64,000 bases of DNA. It comes from an uncultured Bacteroidales bacterium. GTDB lineage: Bacteria; Bacteroidota; Bacteroidia; Bacteroidales; UBA932. Location of the stretch: assembly GCA_944326365.1 (NCBI GenBank), contig CALVDR010000013.1:1-64000 (forward strand), in the 5' to 3' direction. This document shows, piece after piece, positions 17,354-26,331 of this stretch (its first letter is position 1; every line of letters starts with the position of its first letter). The notes under the pieces are model-generated. The model searched no databases, was not told the origin of the DNA, and saw nothing but the letters and a program-made list of their open reading frames with translations. The position numbers and the translations under genes are program-made.

Positions 17354-18331
17354 ATGAACGGTTTTGGCCAGAAATTCAGAGTGTCATTGTTCGGAGAGTC
17401 CCATGGCAGGGCCATAGGGATAGTGATGGACGGCGTACCTGCTGGAATCCCATTGTCCGAGCAGGACTTTTCAGAAGACATATTGCGACGCAAGAGCGGA
17501 GCCAAAGGCACTACTCCGAGGATAGAAGACGACAAGCCTGAAATCCTGAGCGGTGTTTTCGGAGGAAAGACTACGGGGGCGCCGCTGGCGGTCGTATTCA
17601 GGAACAACAACACCAAATCTTCCGACTACGAGATTTTCAAGGTGATGCCGCGTCCGGGGCATGCGGATTTCGCGGCCGGCGTGAAATGGGACAATTTCAA
17701 TGACCCACGCGGGGGAGGGCATTTCTCAGGCCGACTGACACTTCCGGTGGTCGCTGCAGGCGTAGTGGCGAAAAAGATTATCGGGGATGTTTGCGTGAAC
17801 GCCAGGCTGGTAGAGGTCGGCGGCGTGTCAGGAGGGGAAGAACAGTGGCGGGATGTTCTGGACCAGGCGATAAAGGACGGGGATTCATTGGGAGGAATAG
17901 TGGAATGTTCCATAGACGGAGTTCCGACAGGCGTCGGGGAGCCTTTCTTCGACTCTGTGGAATCTCTGGTTTCTCATGCTGTTTTCTCCATACCTGGAGT
18001 GCGCGGGGTAGAGTTCGGTGACGGCTTCCATGCTACGAGGATGAAAGGCTCGGAACACAATGATCCCATCATTTCGGATTCCGGGGAATGCGGGAAGAAC
18101 GGGGCCGGCGGCGTGAACGGCGGACTGGCGAACGGAAATCCGATAGTGTTCCGCGTGGCCTTCAAGCCGACTTCAAGCATCAGAAGACCACAGCAGACAT
18201 ATGATTTCTCGACCGGAGGCATGGGGATTCTGGAAATACCGGGGCGTCACGATGTGTGCTTCGCCCTCAGGACTCCTGTCGTGGTGGAGGCCATGGCAGC
18301 CATAGTCATGGCAGATCTGATGTCCAGGTAG
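17354..18331 (+). CDS. aroC: Chorismate synthase
   Basis: A 325-residue enzyme that makes chorismate from EPSP with reduced FMN. Signature segments are FGESHGRAIG at the N terminus, RPGHADF, GGGHFSGRLTLP and C-terminal GRHDVCFALRTP. It is somewhat shorter than the usual 350-360 residues, mostly because of a short C terminus, but no active-site segment is missing. It closes the aro operon. The gap to aroDA contains an 8-bp inverted repeat (17278-17285 and 17306-17313) of unknown role. It converges on the Mom-like gene. Confidence 0.94.
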   Translation: MNGFGQKFRVSLFGESHGRAIGIVMDGVPAGIPLSEQDFSEDILRRKSGAKGTTPRIEDDKPEILSGVFGGKTTGAPLAVVFRNNNTKSSDYEIFKVMPRPGHADFAAGVKWDNFNDPRGGGHFSGRLTLPVVAAGVVAKKIIGDVCVNARLVEVGGVSGGEEQWRDVLDQAIKDGDSLGGIVECSIDGVPTGVGEPFFDSVESLVSHAVFSIPGVRGVEFGDGFHATRMKGSEHNDPIISDSGECGKNGAGGVNGGLANGNPIVFRVAFKPTSSIRRPQQTYDFSTGGMGILEIPGRHDVCFALRTPVVVEAMAAIVMADLMSR

Positions 18332-18373
18332 ATAACGGCAGTCCGACGAATTGACACGGTGGATTCCGGGGAA

Positions 18374-19351
18374 CTATGGCCGGGCGGGGAGCCGCAGACG
18401 GTATTTCAGGCTGCCGTCGTTCATGTACCACAGCATGCCGTCTGTCCGGAAGTCTTCCGGCTGGAGGATTCGGTCCGGCTGTCTTGTCTGCGGAGTGCCA
18501 TGTCCCTGTCTGAACGCCTTCCTGGACCAGTCTTCCGGATCTATCGTGAAGAGCACAGGCTCTTTCTGCCCGTCTTCCACGAATCCGAGCCGCCTGTACA
18601 CGGCCCCGTCGGACCATTCGAGATCCGCATAGCTCATGATATCGTCCGGCCTGATGTCTTCCATGAATTTTTTCAGGACTTTTCCCATTCCTCCGGGGAT
18701 TCTGGTTCCGCTGGCGGATGCATACCTGATCCATTCATAAGACCTGATTTCCCGGCCTTCCTTGATCCATTTTCTGGAGTTTGAAAAAGTGGCGGCGGCT
18801 ACGAGCATGCCTGAATTCCTGTCAGTCAGTCCGTAACAGTGGCGGCATGCAGACGCCCCGTAGGTGTGGTTTGCATCCATGAATCTGTTCGCCGTGCCGC
18901 GGTCGATCCTTTCCACGGAGCAGTTCCTGGCGAATATGCTGCGGAATTTTCCCAGGTGTGACAGCACTCTGGCCCTGTACAGGCTGTTCTGTTTCCTCCA
19001 GCGGTCTTCCGCGATGGTCACTACACAGGTTCCTGCCTGGCTGTCATTCCGGCCGCAGGTGACCGCATTACCGCCTGTCTTGTCCGGCAGTCCTGCCATG
19101 GCTGCGCCCTGAAGCAGTTTTCCGGCAGCCGACCGTTTCCTGTATTCTTCAGCGGCTTCTTCAGGCGAGCGGGCGCTGATGGCTGCCGGGAGTATGTACA
19201 GGGTCTCTCCTGCAGCATTCCAGGCCTTCAGGAACATCAGTCCGTCCACGGCTGTTTCTTCACAGGCGAATCCCGCCTGCGTCACGAAGCGGCGTATTTC
19301 CTGATAAAATTTCATCTTCAGTGCTGGTTCTTCAGGATTTTCCCTGTCCAT
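18374..19351 (-). CDS. GNAT/Mom-like protein of unknown function
   Basis: A 325-residue protein with no signal peptide. The central part (about residues 125-285) has features of the GNAT-like proteins found in phages and bacteria that include the Mom DNA-modification family: RFMDANHTYG, HCYGLTD, GMLVAAATFSNSR, SYEWIRYAS, IPGGMGKVLKKF and SYADLEWSDGAVYRRLGF. The N-terminal 110 residues resemble a small nuclease- or restriction-like fold only very loosely. The ATG at 19351 was preferred over a TTG at 19378. It is divergent from umuDC and convergent with aroC. Actual activity is unknown; acyl transfer to nucleic acid is one possibility by family resemblance. Confidence 0.5.
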   Translation of the reverse strand: MDRENPEEPALKMKFYQEIRRFVTQAGFACEETAVDGLMFLKAWNAAGETLYILPAAISARSPEEAAEEYRKRSAAGKLLQGAAMAGLPDKTGGNAVTCGRNDSQAGTCVVTIAEDRWRKQNSLYRARVLSHLGKFRSIFARNCSVERIDRGTANRFMDANHTYGASACRHCYGLTDRNSGMLVAAATFSNSRKWIKEGREIRSYEWIRYASASGTRIPGGMGKVLKKFMEDIRPDDIMSYADLEWSDGAVYRRLGFVEDGQKEPVLFTIDPEDWSRKAFRQGHGTPQTRQPDRILQPEDFRTDGMLWYMNDGSLKYRLRLPARP

Positions 19352-19418
19352 GACGGAAATCCGGAGCAATTTTAGCAAAGTTTTTCTTTTTCTTTTGAAA
19401 AATTTTCTCTTTTGGTGA

Positions 19419-19426
19419 TAAATTTA
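19419..19426 (+). promoter_or_regulatory. Weak -7 box for umuDC
   Basis: TAAATTTA, one mismatch to TAnnTTTG, lies 43 bases before the umuD ATG in a very AT-rich divergent spacer (19352-19468). No LexA-type or other palindromic operator is obvious. Confidence 0.35.
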
Positions 19427-19468
19427 TGAATTTTGTCTTCTGATATCAGGTTTGGAAAGACAGAAGAA

Positions 19469-19900
19469 ATGACAGAAAAAAATAAAGAAGAAAACTCCGG
19501 GATGGCCCCGATGGCGGAGAGCGGAATCCATGCCGGTTTCCCTTCACCGGCACAGGACTATATGAATCCCTGCATAGATCTTAATAAGGAGCTGGTCCGG
19601 CATCCCGCAGCGACGTTTTACGGCAGGGTGGTGGGTGATTCCATGCTTGATGCCGGTGTGGAGGAAGGGGATATCCTTGTGATAGACAGGTCTCTTGAGG
19701 CGTCGGAAGGGAAAATGGCCGTCTGCTTTCTGGACGGAGAGTTTACATTGAAATACATTTCACTGAAAAATCCGTCTACAGGCGAAAAGGACGGTGTCTG
19801 GCTGGTGCCTGCAAACCGGAAATATCCGCCCCTGAAAGTCCGGGAACTGTCTGATTTCACCATATGGGGGATAGTCACATATATCATAAAGAAAGTCTGA
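19469..19900 (+). CDS. umuD: UmuD-like S24 peptidase, Pol V subunit
   Basis: A 143-residue self-cleaving accessory subunit of the error-prone polymerase UmuC. It has the N-terminal cleavage region HAGFPSPAQDY (Ala-Gly rather than Cys-Gly), the catalytic serine in VVGDSMLDAGVEEGD and the catalytic lysine in EFTLKYIS. Cleavage after RecA activation is established for the family. The ATG at 19469 is favoured over a TTG at 19433 that would leave almost no leader behind the -7 box. An 18-bp gap separates it from umuC, with which it must be co-transcribed. Confidence 0.92.
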   Translation: MTEKNKEENSGMAPMAESGIHAGFPSPAQDYMNPCIDLNKELVRHPAATFYGRVVGDSMLDAGVEEGDILVIDRSLEASEGKMAVCFLDGEFTLKYISLKNPSTGEKDGVWLVPANRKYPPLKVRELSDFTIWGIVTYIIKKV

Positions 19901-19918
19901 TGTCAGGAAAATGCCGCC

Positions 19919-21184
19919 ATGTACGCGCTTGTGGACTGCAACAATTTCTTCGTTTCCTGCGAGAGGGTATTCAGACCCTGGCTCGAAGGACGGCCTGTCG
20001 TGGTTCTGTCGAACAATGACGGATGTGTGGTGGCCCGCAGCAACGAGAGCAAGGCTATGGGCATCAGGATGGGTACGCCTTTCTATCAGGTGAGCCATCT
20101 CGCCGACCAGGGCCGTCTGGAAGTCTGTTCGTCGAATTACGTGCTTTACGGGGACATGTCTGCACGTGTCATGTCTATTCTGGCTGATGCAGTGCCGAAA
20201 ATCGAGATTTATTCCATAGATGAGGCCTTTCTGGTGCTTGACGGTATCGCGGAAGAAAAAATCAGGGACTTCTGTTCCTCTCTGGCGGCCAGAATCCGCA
20301 GATGGACAGGAATACCTGCAAGCATCGGTGTGGCTCCGACCAAGACATTGGCCAAGATAGCCAGCCATTTTGCCAAGAAATTCCCGGGATATAAGGGAGT
20401 ATGCATGATAGATACTGAGGAGAAGCGGATGAAGGCTCTGTCTCTGACTCCCATAGAAGAGGTGTGGGGAGTGGGCAGACGGCTGGCCCCGAAACTGAAA
20501 GAGGCCGGAGTGCTGACGGCTTTGGACTTCACGGAACGTCCGGAAAGCTGGATCAGGGAACATTATATGCTTCATGGGGTACGGACATGGATGGAACTGC
20601 GGGGAACGGTCTGTGTGGAAGCGGAAACGGAAGCTGCGCGGAAGTCCATATGTACATCCAGATCTTTTGCCGACATGATCGTGGATGAGGAGGAAATCTC
20701 GATGAAGGTCTCCGATTTCGCGGCCCAGTGTGCCCGAAAACTCAGGGAGGAAGGCACGGCTGCGCAAGACGTTACGACATTTCTGTATACGAACAGATTC
20801 AGAGCCGACCTGGACCAGTATTTCCCGTCGGCTACCATCCGTCTGCAGACGGCGGCCAGCAATACCCAGGAAATAGTCTCCGCCGCTCTCAAGGCGCTGC
20901 GTACGATATTCCGTCCGGGTTACAGGTACAAGAAAGCCGGGGTCATAGTGGGCAATATCGTACCTGCAGACAGCGTGCAGGCTTCGCTTTTCGATTTCGA
21001 TCCCGGGCTCAGGACGAAGAACGACCGTCTGTCCCGAATCATGGACAGTGTAAACAGACGCGGTGATTCATCCCTGCTCAGACTGGCTTCCCAGAAGTCC
21101 GGACATTATGCGGAAGACATCAGGAGGGAGCACTGTTCCCGACGCTATTCCACATCGCTGGACGAGGTTATAGAAGTGAAATGA
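19919..21184 (+). CDS. umuC: Y-family DNA polymerase UmuC
   Basis: A 421-residue translesion polymerase. The N-terminal catalytic part starts [18 protein letters not shown] and carries the acidic YSIDEAFL motif; [18 protein letters not shown] and [12 protein letters not shown] (HhH-like) follow, then the little-finger region. A sliding-clamp peptide is visible as QASLFDFD near the C terminus. With UmuD it forms DNA polymerase V for mutagenic bypass of damage. Full length, no frameshift. Confidence 0.95.
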   Translation: MYALVDCNNFFVSCERVFRPWLEGRPVVVLSNNDGCVVARSNESKAMGIRMGTPFYQVSHLADQGRLEVCSSNYVLYGDMSARVMSILADAVPKIEIYSIDEAFLVLDGIAEEKIRDFCSSLAARIRRWTGIPASIGVAPTKTLAKIASHFAKKFPGYKGVCMIDTEEKRMKALSLTPIEEVWGVGRRLAPKLKEAGVLTALDFTERPESWIREHYMLHGVRTWMELRGTVCVEAETEAARKSICTSRSFADMIVDEEEISMKVSDFAAQCARKLREEGTAAQDVTTFLYTNRFRADLDQYFPSATIRLQTAASNTQEIVSAALKALRTIFRPGYRYKKAGVIVGNIVPADSVQASLFDFDPGLRTKNDRLSRIMDSVNRRGDSSLLRLASQKSGHYAEDIRREHCSRRYSTSLDEVIEVK

Positions 21185-21249
21185 ACGCGTCGCTGAAATT
21201 ATTGTTCCAAAAATATCTTCAAAATAGTCGGAATGACGATAAAAAAACA

Positions 21250-21257
21250 TAAATTTG
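21250..21257 (+). promoter_or_regulatory. -7 box for pgi
   Basis: TAAATTTG, about 100 bases upstream of the pgi start, implying a long leader (21264-21358) in which no clear structure was seen. Confidence 0.55.
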
Positions 21258-21358
21258 CATAATGCGTGTGGCTGAAAAGGCTGTGTTTCAAGTGTGACGC
21301 AAAAGCCGCCTTTCCTGGTCCATGCAATGGATACGGTATCTAACTAAAGAATAATACT

Positions 21359-22696
21359 ATGCTAAAAGTCAATTTGGGAGGTTGCAGCTCCTTCGTTAAA
21401 GATGCAGATTACAAGCAGTATGTTGAAAAAGCCCTTGCAGCATTCGATGTCCTTGAAAGCGAGACAGGTGCGGGAAATGATTTCCTGGGATGGAAACATC
21501 TTCCTACCACTACTCCGGAATCATTGATAGAGGATTGCGAAGCTATCAGGGATGCCTGGAAGGCTAAAGGGGTGAATCTGGTCATTGTCATCGGTATCGG
21601 CGGGTCCTATCTGGGCGCGAAATGCGCTGTCGAGGCCCTTTCCCATTCGTTTGCGAAGCAATTGGCTTCAGCCAAAGATTCGATGGAAGTGGTGTTTGCC
21701 GGCCAGAATCTTTCCGAGGAATATATCAGCGAACTGATGGATCTCGCCAAGGAACGCAACGTGGCTGCTGTAGTGATTTCGAAATCGGGAACTACTACAG
21801 AACCGGCAGTAGCTTTCAGGCAGATCAAGAACTATATAGAGGAAAAGTACGGGAAGACGGAGGCAGCCGGGAGAATCGTGGCTGTCACAGACGCGAAGAA
21901 AGGCGCCTTGAAATCCCTGTCCACTCAGGAAGGTTACAAGACATTCGTCATCGAGGACAATGTCGGAGGCCGTTTCTCGGTTCTCACTCCGGTAGGAATC
22001 CTGCCTATCGTTCTCGCAGGTTTCGATATCAGGATGATGCTCAAGGGCGCTGCGGAGATGGAGGAGACATCTGCCAGACGTTCGGCCGACAATCCTGCCG
22101 TACAGTATGCGGCCATGAGGAACCTGCTTTATGACCAGGGAAAGAAAATCGAGATTCTCGTGTCATTCAACCCTAAGCTCCAGTATCTGGGCGAGTGGTG
22201 GAAGCAGCTTTACGGAGAGTCCGAAGGCAAGGACGGAAAGGGCATTTTCCCTGCATCGGTGAACTTTACCACTGACCTTCATTCCATGGGACAGTATATC
22301 CAGGACGGGGAGCGCATCCTCATGGAGACAGTGGTGTCTGTGGAGAGCAGCAACCGCTCCATGGCCATAGTGAACGATCCTCAGAATCTGGACGGACTGA
22401 ATTTCCTGTCCGGAAAACAGATTGAGCACTGCAACGCCATGGCTGAACTCGGGACCAGGCTGGCTCATATTGACGGAGGAGTCCCTCAGCTCCAGGTCTC
22501 CATCGAGAGGATAAACGAGTACAATCTCGGGGCTCTCTTCTATTTCTTCGAGAAAGCCTGCGGAATCAGCGCGTATATCCTCGGAGTGAATCCGTTCAAC
22601 CAGCCTGGAGTGGAGGCGTACAAGAAGAATATGTTCGCCCTGCTCGGCAAACCTGGATATGAGGCTCAGGCCGAAGAACTGAAGAAGAGACTGTAA
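21359..22696 (+). CDS. pgi: Glucose-6-phosphate isomerase
   Basis: A 445-residue cytosolic enzyme of glycolysis that interconverts glucose-6-phosphate and fructose-6-phosphate. Visible motifs are IGGSYLGAK, ISKSGTTTEPA (phosphate loop), the catalytic glutamate in YGESEGKDGKG and the histidine in QIEHCNAMAELG. The length places it in the shorter bacterial class typical of Bacteroidota and Firmicutes. pnuC follows after 22 bp, so the two may be co-transcribed. Confidence 0.95.
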   Translation: MLKVNLGGCSSFVKDADYKQYVEKALAAFDVLESETGAGNDFLGWKHLPTTTPESLIEDCEAIRDAWKAKGVNLVIVIGIGGSYLGAKCAVEALSHSFAKQLASAKDSMEVVFAGQNLSEEYISELMDLAKERNVAAVVISKSGTTTEPAVAFRQIKNYIEEKYGKTEAAGRIVAVTDAKKGALKSLSTQEGYKTFVIEDNVGGRFSVLTPVGILPIVLAGFDIRMMLKGAAEMEETSARRSADNPAVQYAAMRNLLYDQGKKIEILVSFNPKLQYLGEWWKQLYGESEGKDGKGIFPASVNFTTDLHSMGQYIQDGERILMETVVSVESSNRSMAIVNDPQNLDGLNFLSGKQIEHCNAMAELGTRLAHIDGGVPQLQVSIERINEYNLGALFYFFEKACGISAYILGVNPFNQPGVEAYKKNMFALLGKPGYEAQAEELKKRL

Positions 22697-22718
22697 ATCC
22701 GTACTTGACACATTGCAG

Positions 22719-23411
22719 ATGCAGAAGAAAGGTGTACTTTCCGTTTTCGACATCTGTCTGATTCTCGGAATAGGGGTGACCAATATCCTCTATTCCGTTT
22801 TTTCTGGCTCTGTCGATGTATTGGGCTCCCTGACGGGGATAGCCGGTGTCCTGTGCGTGGTCCTGGTGGCGAAAGGCAGTATCTGGAATTACCTGTTCGG
22901 GCTGGTGAATGTATCTCTTTACGCGTGGATTTCATTCAAGACAGGACTCTATGGCGATGCGGCATTGAATGCCCTGTATTATTTTCCGATGCAGTTCATC
23001 GGATGGTGGCAGTGGCGGAAACGCGGGGCTTCCACCGTGCGCGGTGAAGACGGACAGGCGTCCATAGTCCATGCCAGAAGGCTGACTCCCGGTCAGCTGG
23101 CTGTTCTGGTGACTGTATGTGCTGCAGGCATAGTTCTCGGAGCCTTTGTCCTGGATAAACTGGGAGATCCCCAGCCGTGGAAAGATTCCGTGACCACTGT
23201 CCTGAGCATCATTGCGCAGTTCCTTATGGCTCTGGCATTCATGGAACAGTGGGCTCTCTGGATCATCACGAACATAGTCAGTGTCATCATGTGGTCCGTA
23301 TGCGTCGCGAACGGTGATCCTCATTCCGAGCTGATGGTCATCATGTGGATCTTCTATCTGGCAAATTCCATCAACGGTCTCCGTGTGTGGCTGAAACTGA
23401 GCCGTTCATAA
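22719..23411 (+). CDS. pnuC: Nicotinamide riboside transporter PnuC
   Basis: A 230-residue inner-membrane protein with about seven helices that facilitates uptake of nicotinamide riboside, an NAD precursor. Family marks are GSIWNYLFGLVNVSLYAW, QFIGWWQWRKRG and the C-terminal EQWALWIITNIVSVIMW. The ATG at 22719 is preferred to a TTG two codons upstream. No NiaR or nrtR-type site is visible. Placed 22 bp after pgi. Confidence 0.9.
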   Translation: MQKKGVLSVFDICLILGIGVTNILYSVFSGSVDVLGSLTGIAGVLCVVLVAKGSIWNYLFGLVNVSLYAWISFKTGLYGDAALNALYYFPMQFIGWWQWRKRGASTVRGEDGQASIVHARRLTPGQLAVLVTVCAAGIVLGAFVLDKLGDPQPWKDSVTTVLSIIAQFLMALAFMEQWALWIITNIVSVIMWSVCVANGDPHSELMVIMWIFYLANSINGLRVWLKLSRS

Positions 23412-23480
23412 ATTTTATGATTTTCCGTGCAACGTCGGCATGTCTTGGTGCATCTATATGGCGTGTTTGATTAATAATAT

Positions 23481-23579
23481 ATGAACGTCATGAGAGAACT
23501 TGCCATAGAAATACTGAAGAGAGTCGGGGCTTTCCTAGTGGTAGCTTTCGTTCTCTCATCGTTTGTTCTGTTTTCATAG
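23481..23579 (+). CDS. 32-residue predicted membrane peptide
   Basis: An ATG frame of 32 codons encodes a peptide that begins MNVMRELAIEILKRVG and ends in a single hydrophobic helix (AFLVVAFVLSSFVLFS) with positive charges on the N side. It lies 69 bp after pnuC and ahead of a hairpin and the hisS promoter. The layout (amphipathic start, one helix, own position before a terminator) is that of a small membrane protein rather than random sequence, but no homologue is known to me and no typical -7 box was found directly upstream; it may be co-transcribed with pnuC. Confidence 0.4.
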   Translation: MNVMRELAIEILKRVGAFLVVAFVLSSFVLFS

Positions 23580-23607
23580 AACGATCTGCAACTTTTGATA
23601 CATTGCT

Positions 23608-23645
23608 ATGACGGCGGCCTGATTTCATGGGAAGGCTGCCGTCAT
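23608..23645 (+). terminator. Hairpin after pnuC/small peptide
   Basis: Arms 23608-23619 and 23634-23645 pair over 12 positions with one G-U. The following T-tract is weak. It separates the pnuC unit from the hisS promoter. Confidence 0.5.
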
Positions 23646-23660
23646 TGTGTAAATATTTGC

Positions 23661-23668
23661 TATCTTTG
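23661..23668 (+). promoter_or_regulatory. -7 box for hisS
   Basis: TATCTTTG, exact consensus, 46 bases before the hisS ATG, with TTG about 15 bases upstream. Confidence 0.65.
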
Positions 23669-23714
23669 CAGTCTTGATTTAAATCGGCGGCGGACGCCGG
23701 AATTGCATTTGACT

Positions 23715-25118
23715 ATGGCACAGAAACCATCCATACCCAAGGGAACCAGGGATTTCGGGCCGGCGGAAATGGCCGGAAGGAATTATATTTTCGATACGGT
23801 CAAGTCCGTGTTCAGGACTTACGGCTACATGCCCATCGAGACTCCGTCCATGGAGAATCTCGGCACTCTTCTCGGAAAATACGGTGATGAAGGTGACAAG
23901 CTGCTTTTCCGCATCCTGAATTCCGGAGATGCCTTTTCCGGAGTGGATTTCGACAGCTATATGCTCGAAGACGGGAAATGCAACAGCAAGGCCCTGTCTC
24001 TGAAAGTCTGTGAAAAAGGGCTCAGATACGACCTGACTGTCCCGTTTGCACGTTTCGTGGTCCAGCATCAGAACGAGCTGTCTTTCCCGTTCAAAAGATA
24101 CCAGATCCAGCCGGTGTGGAGGGCAGACAGACCGCAGAAAGGCAGGTACAGGGAATTTTACCAGTGCGATGCCGATGTCATCGGATCCGGATCGCTTCTC
24201 AATGAACTGGAACTGGTGCAGATAGTCGACAGGGTCTTCACTCTGTTCGGCATAAATGTGCTGATCAAGATAAACAACAGGAAGGTGCTGGCCGGTCTGG
24301 CAGAGATTTCAGGTTTTCCAGATCAGGTGACGGATATCACAGTGGCCATAGACAAGATAGACAAGATCGGACTGGAGGCCGTGGAGGCAGAGATGAGGGA
24401 AAGAGGTCTGACGGAGGCTGCGATTTCCGTGATAGAACCTGTCCTGACCCTGAAAGGCGGCTATGCGGAAAAGATTTCCGTCATGCGCGGCCTTATGGAA
24501 GGCAAGTCGGCTTCAGGGATAGTTTCGGAGACCGGGTTGAAAGGCCTGGATGAACTGGATGAACTGTTCGGACTCATAGATGCGGCAGGAATTTCCCAGG
24601 AGGTGGAGATAGACCTGTCTCTGGCAAGAGGCCTGAACTACTATACAGGGGCCATTTTCGAGGTGAAGGCAAAGGATTTCGAGATCGGAAGTATTTGCGG
24701 AGGCGGCAGGTATGACAACCTGACCGGAATCTTCGGCCTTCCGGGCATGTCCGGTGTGGGCATCTCTTTCGGTGCCGACAGGATTTATGACGTGCTGAAG
24801 GGACTGGACAAATTTCCGGAAGATGTCACTACTGCTACAAGAATATTGTTCGCCAATATGGGCGCCGATGAAGTGAAATACCTGCTTCCGCTGGTGTGCA
24901 AGCTTCGCGAATCAGGCGTTTCATGCGAGATTTTCCCGGATTCTGCAAAACTGAAAAAACAGTTCGACTATGCGGACAGGAAAGCCATTCCGTTCATTTC
25001 CATCACTGGAGGCGATGAAGTATCGAAAGATCAGGTGAATCTGAAGAATCTTTCCACGGGCGAGCAGAAAAGCTTCGCCAAAGATGATATTGGGGGGATA
25101 TTGAAGTTCATACGGTGA
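23715..25118 (+). CDS. hisS: Histidine-tRNA ligase
   Basis: A 467-residue class II aminoacyl-tRNA synthetase that charges tRNA-His. It begins [16 protein letters not shown], the standard family start. Motif 2 is [16 protein letters not shown], the histidine-specific region is [14 protein letters not shown], motif 3 is [12 protein letters not shown], and a C-terminal anticodon-binding domain follows (about residues 375-467). A longer frame opens at 23595 but it would include the promoter, so 23715 is the start. tRNA-fMet follows with its own promoter. Confidence 0.95.
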   Translation: MAQKPSIPKGTRDFGPAEMAGRNYIFDTVKSVFRTYGYMPIETPSMENLGTLLGKYGDEGDKLLFRILNSGDAFSGVDFDSYMLEDGKCNSKALSLKVCEKGLRYDLTVPFARFVVQHQNELSFPFKRYQIQPVWRADRPQKGRYREFYQCDADVIGSGSLLNELELVQIVDRVFTLFGINVLIKINNRKVLAGLAEISGFPDQVTDITVAIDKIDKIGLEAVEAEMRERGLTEAAISVIEPVLTLKGGYAEKISVMRGLMEGKSASGIVSETGLKGLDELDELFGLIDAAGISQEVEIDLSLARGLNYYTGAIFEVKAKDFEIGSICGGGRYDNLTGIFGLPGMSGVGISFGADRIYDVLKGLDKFPEDVTTATRILFANMGADEVKYLLPLVCKLRESGVSCEIFPDSAKLKKQFDYADRKAIPFISITGGDEVSKDQVNLKNLSTGEQKSFAKDDIGGILKFIR

Positions 25119-25187
25119 TTCCCCGGGAAGGATGATGGAAATTTAGCGATATTTTTAAAATATTTTTGGTTTTTTAAAAATTATCCT

Positions 25188-25195
25188 TATCTTTG
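25188..25195 (+). promoter_or_regulatory. -7 box for tRNA-fMet
   Basis: TATCTTTG, exact consensus, 12 bases before the mature tRNA 5' end, within an AT-rich upstream region. Confidence 0.7.
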
Positions 25196-25206
25196 CAGTC
25201 CAATAT

Positions 25207-25282
25207 CGCGGGGTAGAGCAGTTGGTAGCTCGTCGGGCTCATAACCCGGAGGCCGGAGGTTCGAGTCCTTCCCCCGCTACCA
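25207..25282 (+). tRNA. Initiator tRNA-fMet (CAT)
   Basis: A 76-base tRNA with encoded CCA. The anticodon loop is CTCATAA, and the anticodon stem ends in three G-C pairs (GGG/CCC), the hallmark of initiator tRNA. The acceptor stem CGCGGGG/CCCCGCT leaves position 1 unpaired (C1 against U72 instead of the common A72), which fits the initiator requirement for a mismatch at the end of the stem. Confidence 0.93.
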
Positions 25283-25285
25283 AGC

Positions 25286-25316
25286 AGGACAGTTCTGATG
25301 AGCTGTCCTTTTTTTA
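25286..25316 (+). terminator. Terminator of tRNA-fMet
   Basis: Arms AGGACAG (25286-25292) and CTGTCCT (25303-25309) followed by a run of T residues to 25315. The hairpin begins four bases after CCA. Confidence 0.8.
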
Positions 25317-25321
25317 TCCTT

Positions 25322-25987
25322 ATGAAGACAGCGGTATTTCTTTTCGATCTGGATGGTGTCATTTTCGACACTGAGGGCCAATATACGGAATTCTGGGACG
25401 GCATAGGCCGTGACTATCTCGGTGATCCGGAACTGTCCGGAAAGCTCAAGGGAGAGACGATAGCCAAGTCTCTGCAGAGATGTTTTCCTGATGATCCGCT
25501 CAGGCGTGAGGAAGTCAGGGCCAGTCTCTATGATTTCGAGGCGCAGATGAAATTCGAGTATGTGCCTGGTGCTTACGGATTCCTGGAATATCTGAAAGGA
25601 CAAGGTTATCCGACAGCCATTGTTACCAGTTCGAACAGGGACAAGATGGCGCAGGTTTACAAGTCCAGACCTGAGATCCGGGATATGGTGTGCCGGGTGC
25701 TGACGGGGGACGATTTTGCCAGATCCAAGCCATACCCCGACTGCTATCTGCTGGGAATGGAGCTTTTCGGTGCCGCTCCGGAAGATGCTTATATTTTTGA
25801 AGACTCGTTTAACGGGTTGCGCGCAGGACGCGATTCCGGAGGACACGTCATAGCTCTCGCCACCACAAACACGAGGGAGTCCGTCGCTCCCTACGCCGAT
25901 CTGGTCCTCGATGACTTCACATCTGTTCTGGATGGCCTGTCGGCCAATTTCGGATTGTTTGAAGGTGCTCCATTGCCCGTATTCTAG
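25322..25987 (+). CDS. HAD-superfamily sugar-phosphatase/phosphoglucomutase-like protein
   Basis: A 221-residue cytosolic HAD hydrolase of subfamily I. Motif I is FLFDLDGVIFDTEG, motif II is the serine of VTSSNRD, motif III is the lysine of RSKPYPDCYL, and motif IV is EDSFNGLRAG. The cap is helical, between motifs I and II. The family includes beta-phosphoglucomutase and small sugar-phosphate phosphatases; the exact substrate cannot be told. It starts just behind the tRNA-fMet terminator with almost no leader, so read-through from the tRNA promoter may be its only transcription source. Confidence 0.85.
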   Translation: MKTAVFLFDLDGVIFDTEGQYTEFWDGIGRDYLGDPELSGKLKGETIAKSLQRCFPDDPLRREEVRASLYDFEAQMKFEYVPGAYGFLEYLKGQGYPTAIVTSSNRDKMAQVYKSRPEIRDMVCRVLTGDDFARSKPYPDCYLLGMELFGAAPEDAYIFEDSFNGLRAGRDSGGHVIALATTNTRESVAPYADLVLDDFTSVLDGLSANFGLFEGAPLPVF

Positions 25988-26331
25988 AAGATGCCTACCG
26001 ATATCGCCAATGTCGCCGGTATCTATTACTGGAGTCAGGACAGATAAGAAAGAAAGGCTCTCTATTTTTCAATTTATATATCCTTTATGGAATTGTGTCG
26101 TAGGTTGCGTATTTCGGTCGATAGCCACCCAGGGATTTTTTCCAACTCTATCTGCCTGCTTAAATGGAATGAGAAATCTGTATATCTAATGAGGTGTCGG
26201 TATAGTTAAAAGTGTGTGTCACCATATCCATTCTCAATTTTTGGAGTAATCCACATAGGTATATCTAAAGAATAGAATCCTCTATATACAACAAACCCTC
26301 TCACATTCCTGCAAGAGGGCGTGTTGTTAAA
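25988..26331. other. AT-rich spacer in disrupted region
   Basis: No intact gene is visible. The composition shifts to AT-rich compared with both sides. A segment near 26195-26225 (GTGTCGGTATAGTTAAAAG followed by GTGTGTCACC) looks like an insertion-sequence end, but no transposase reading frame goes with it. A minus-strand hairpin at 26296-26319 lies behind the toxin pseudogene. Confidence 0.45.
26296..26319 (-). terminator. Hairpin behind toxin pseudogene
   Basis: CCCTCT (26296-26301) pairs with AGAGGG (26314-26319); TTTGTTGT follows on the minus strand. It lies 13 bases after the stop of the toxin remnant. Confidence 0.4.

Noticed and set aside
19760..20767. 335-codon minus-strand frame
   Set aside because: Antisense to umuD and umuC, both of which are certain.
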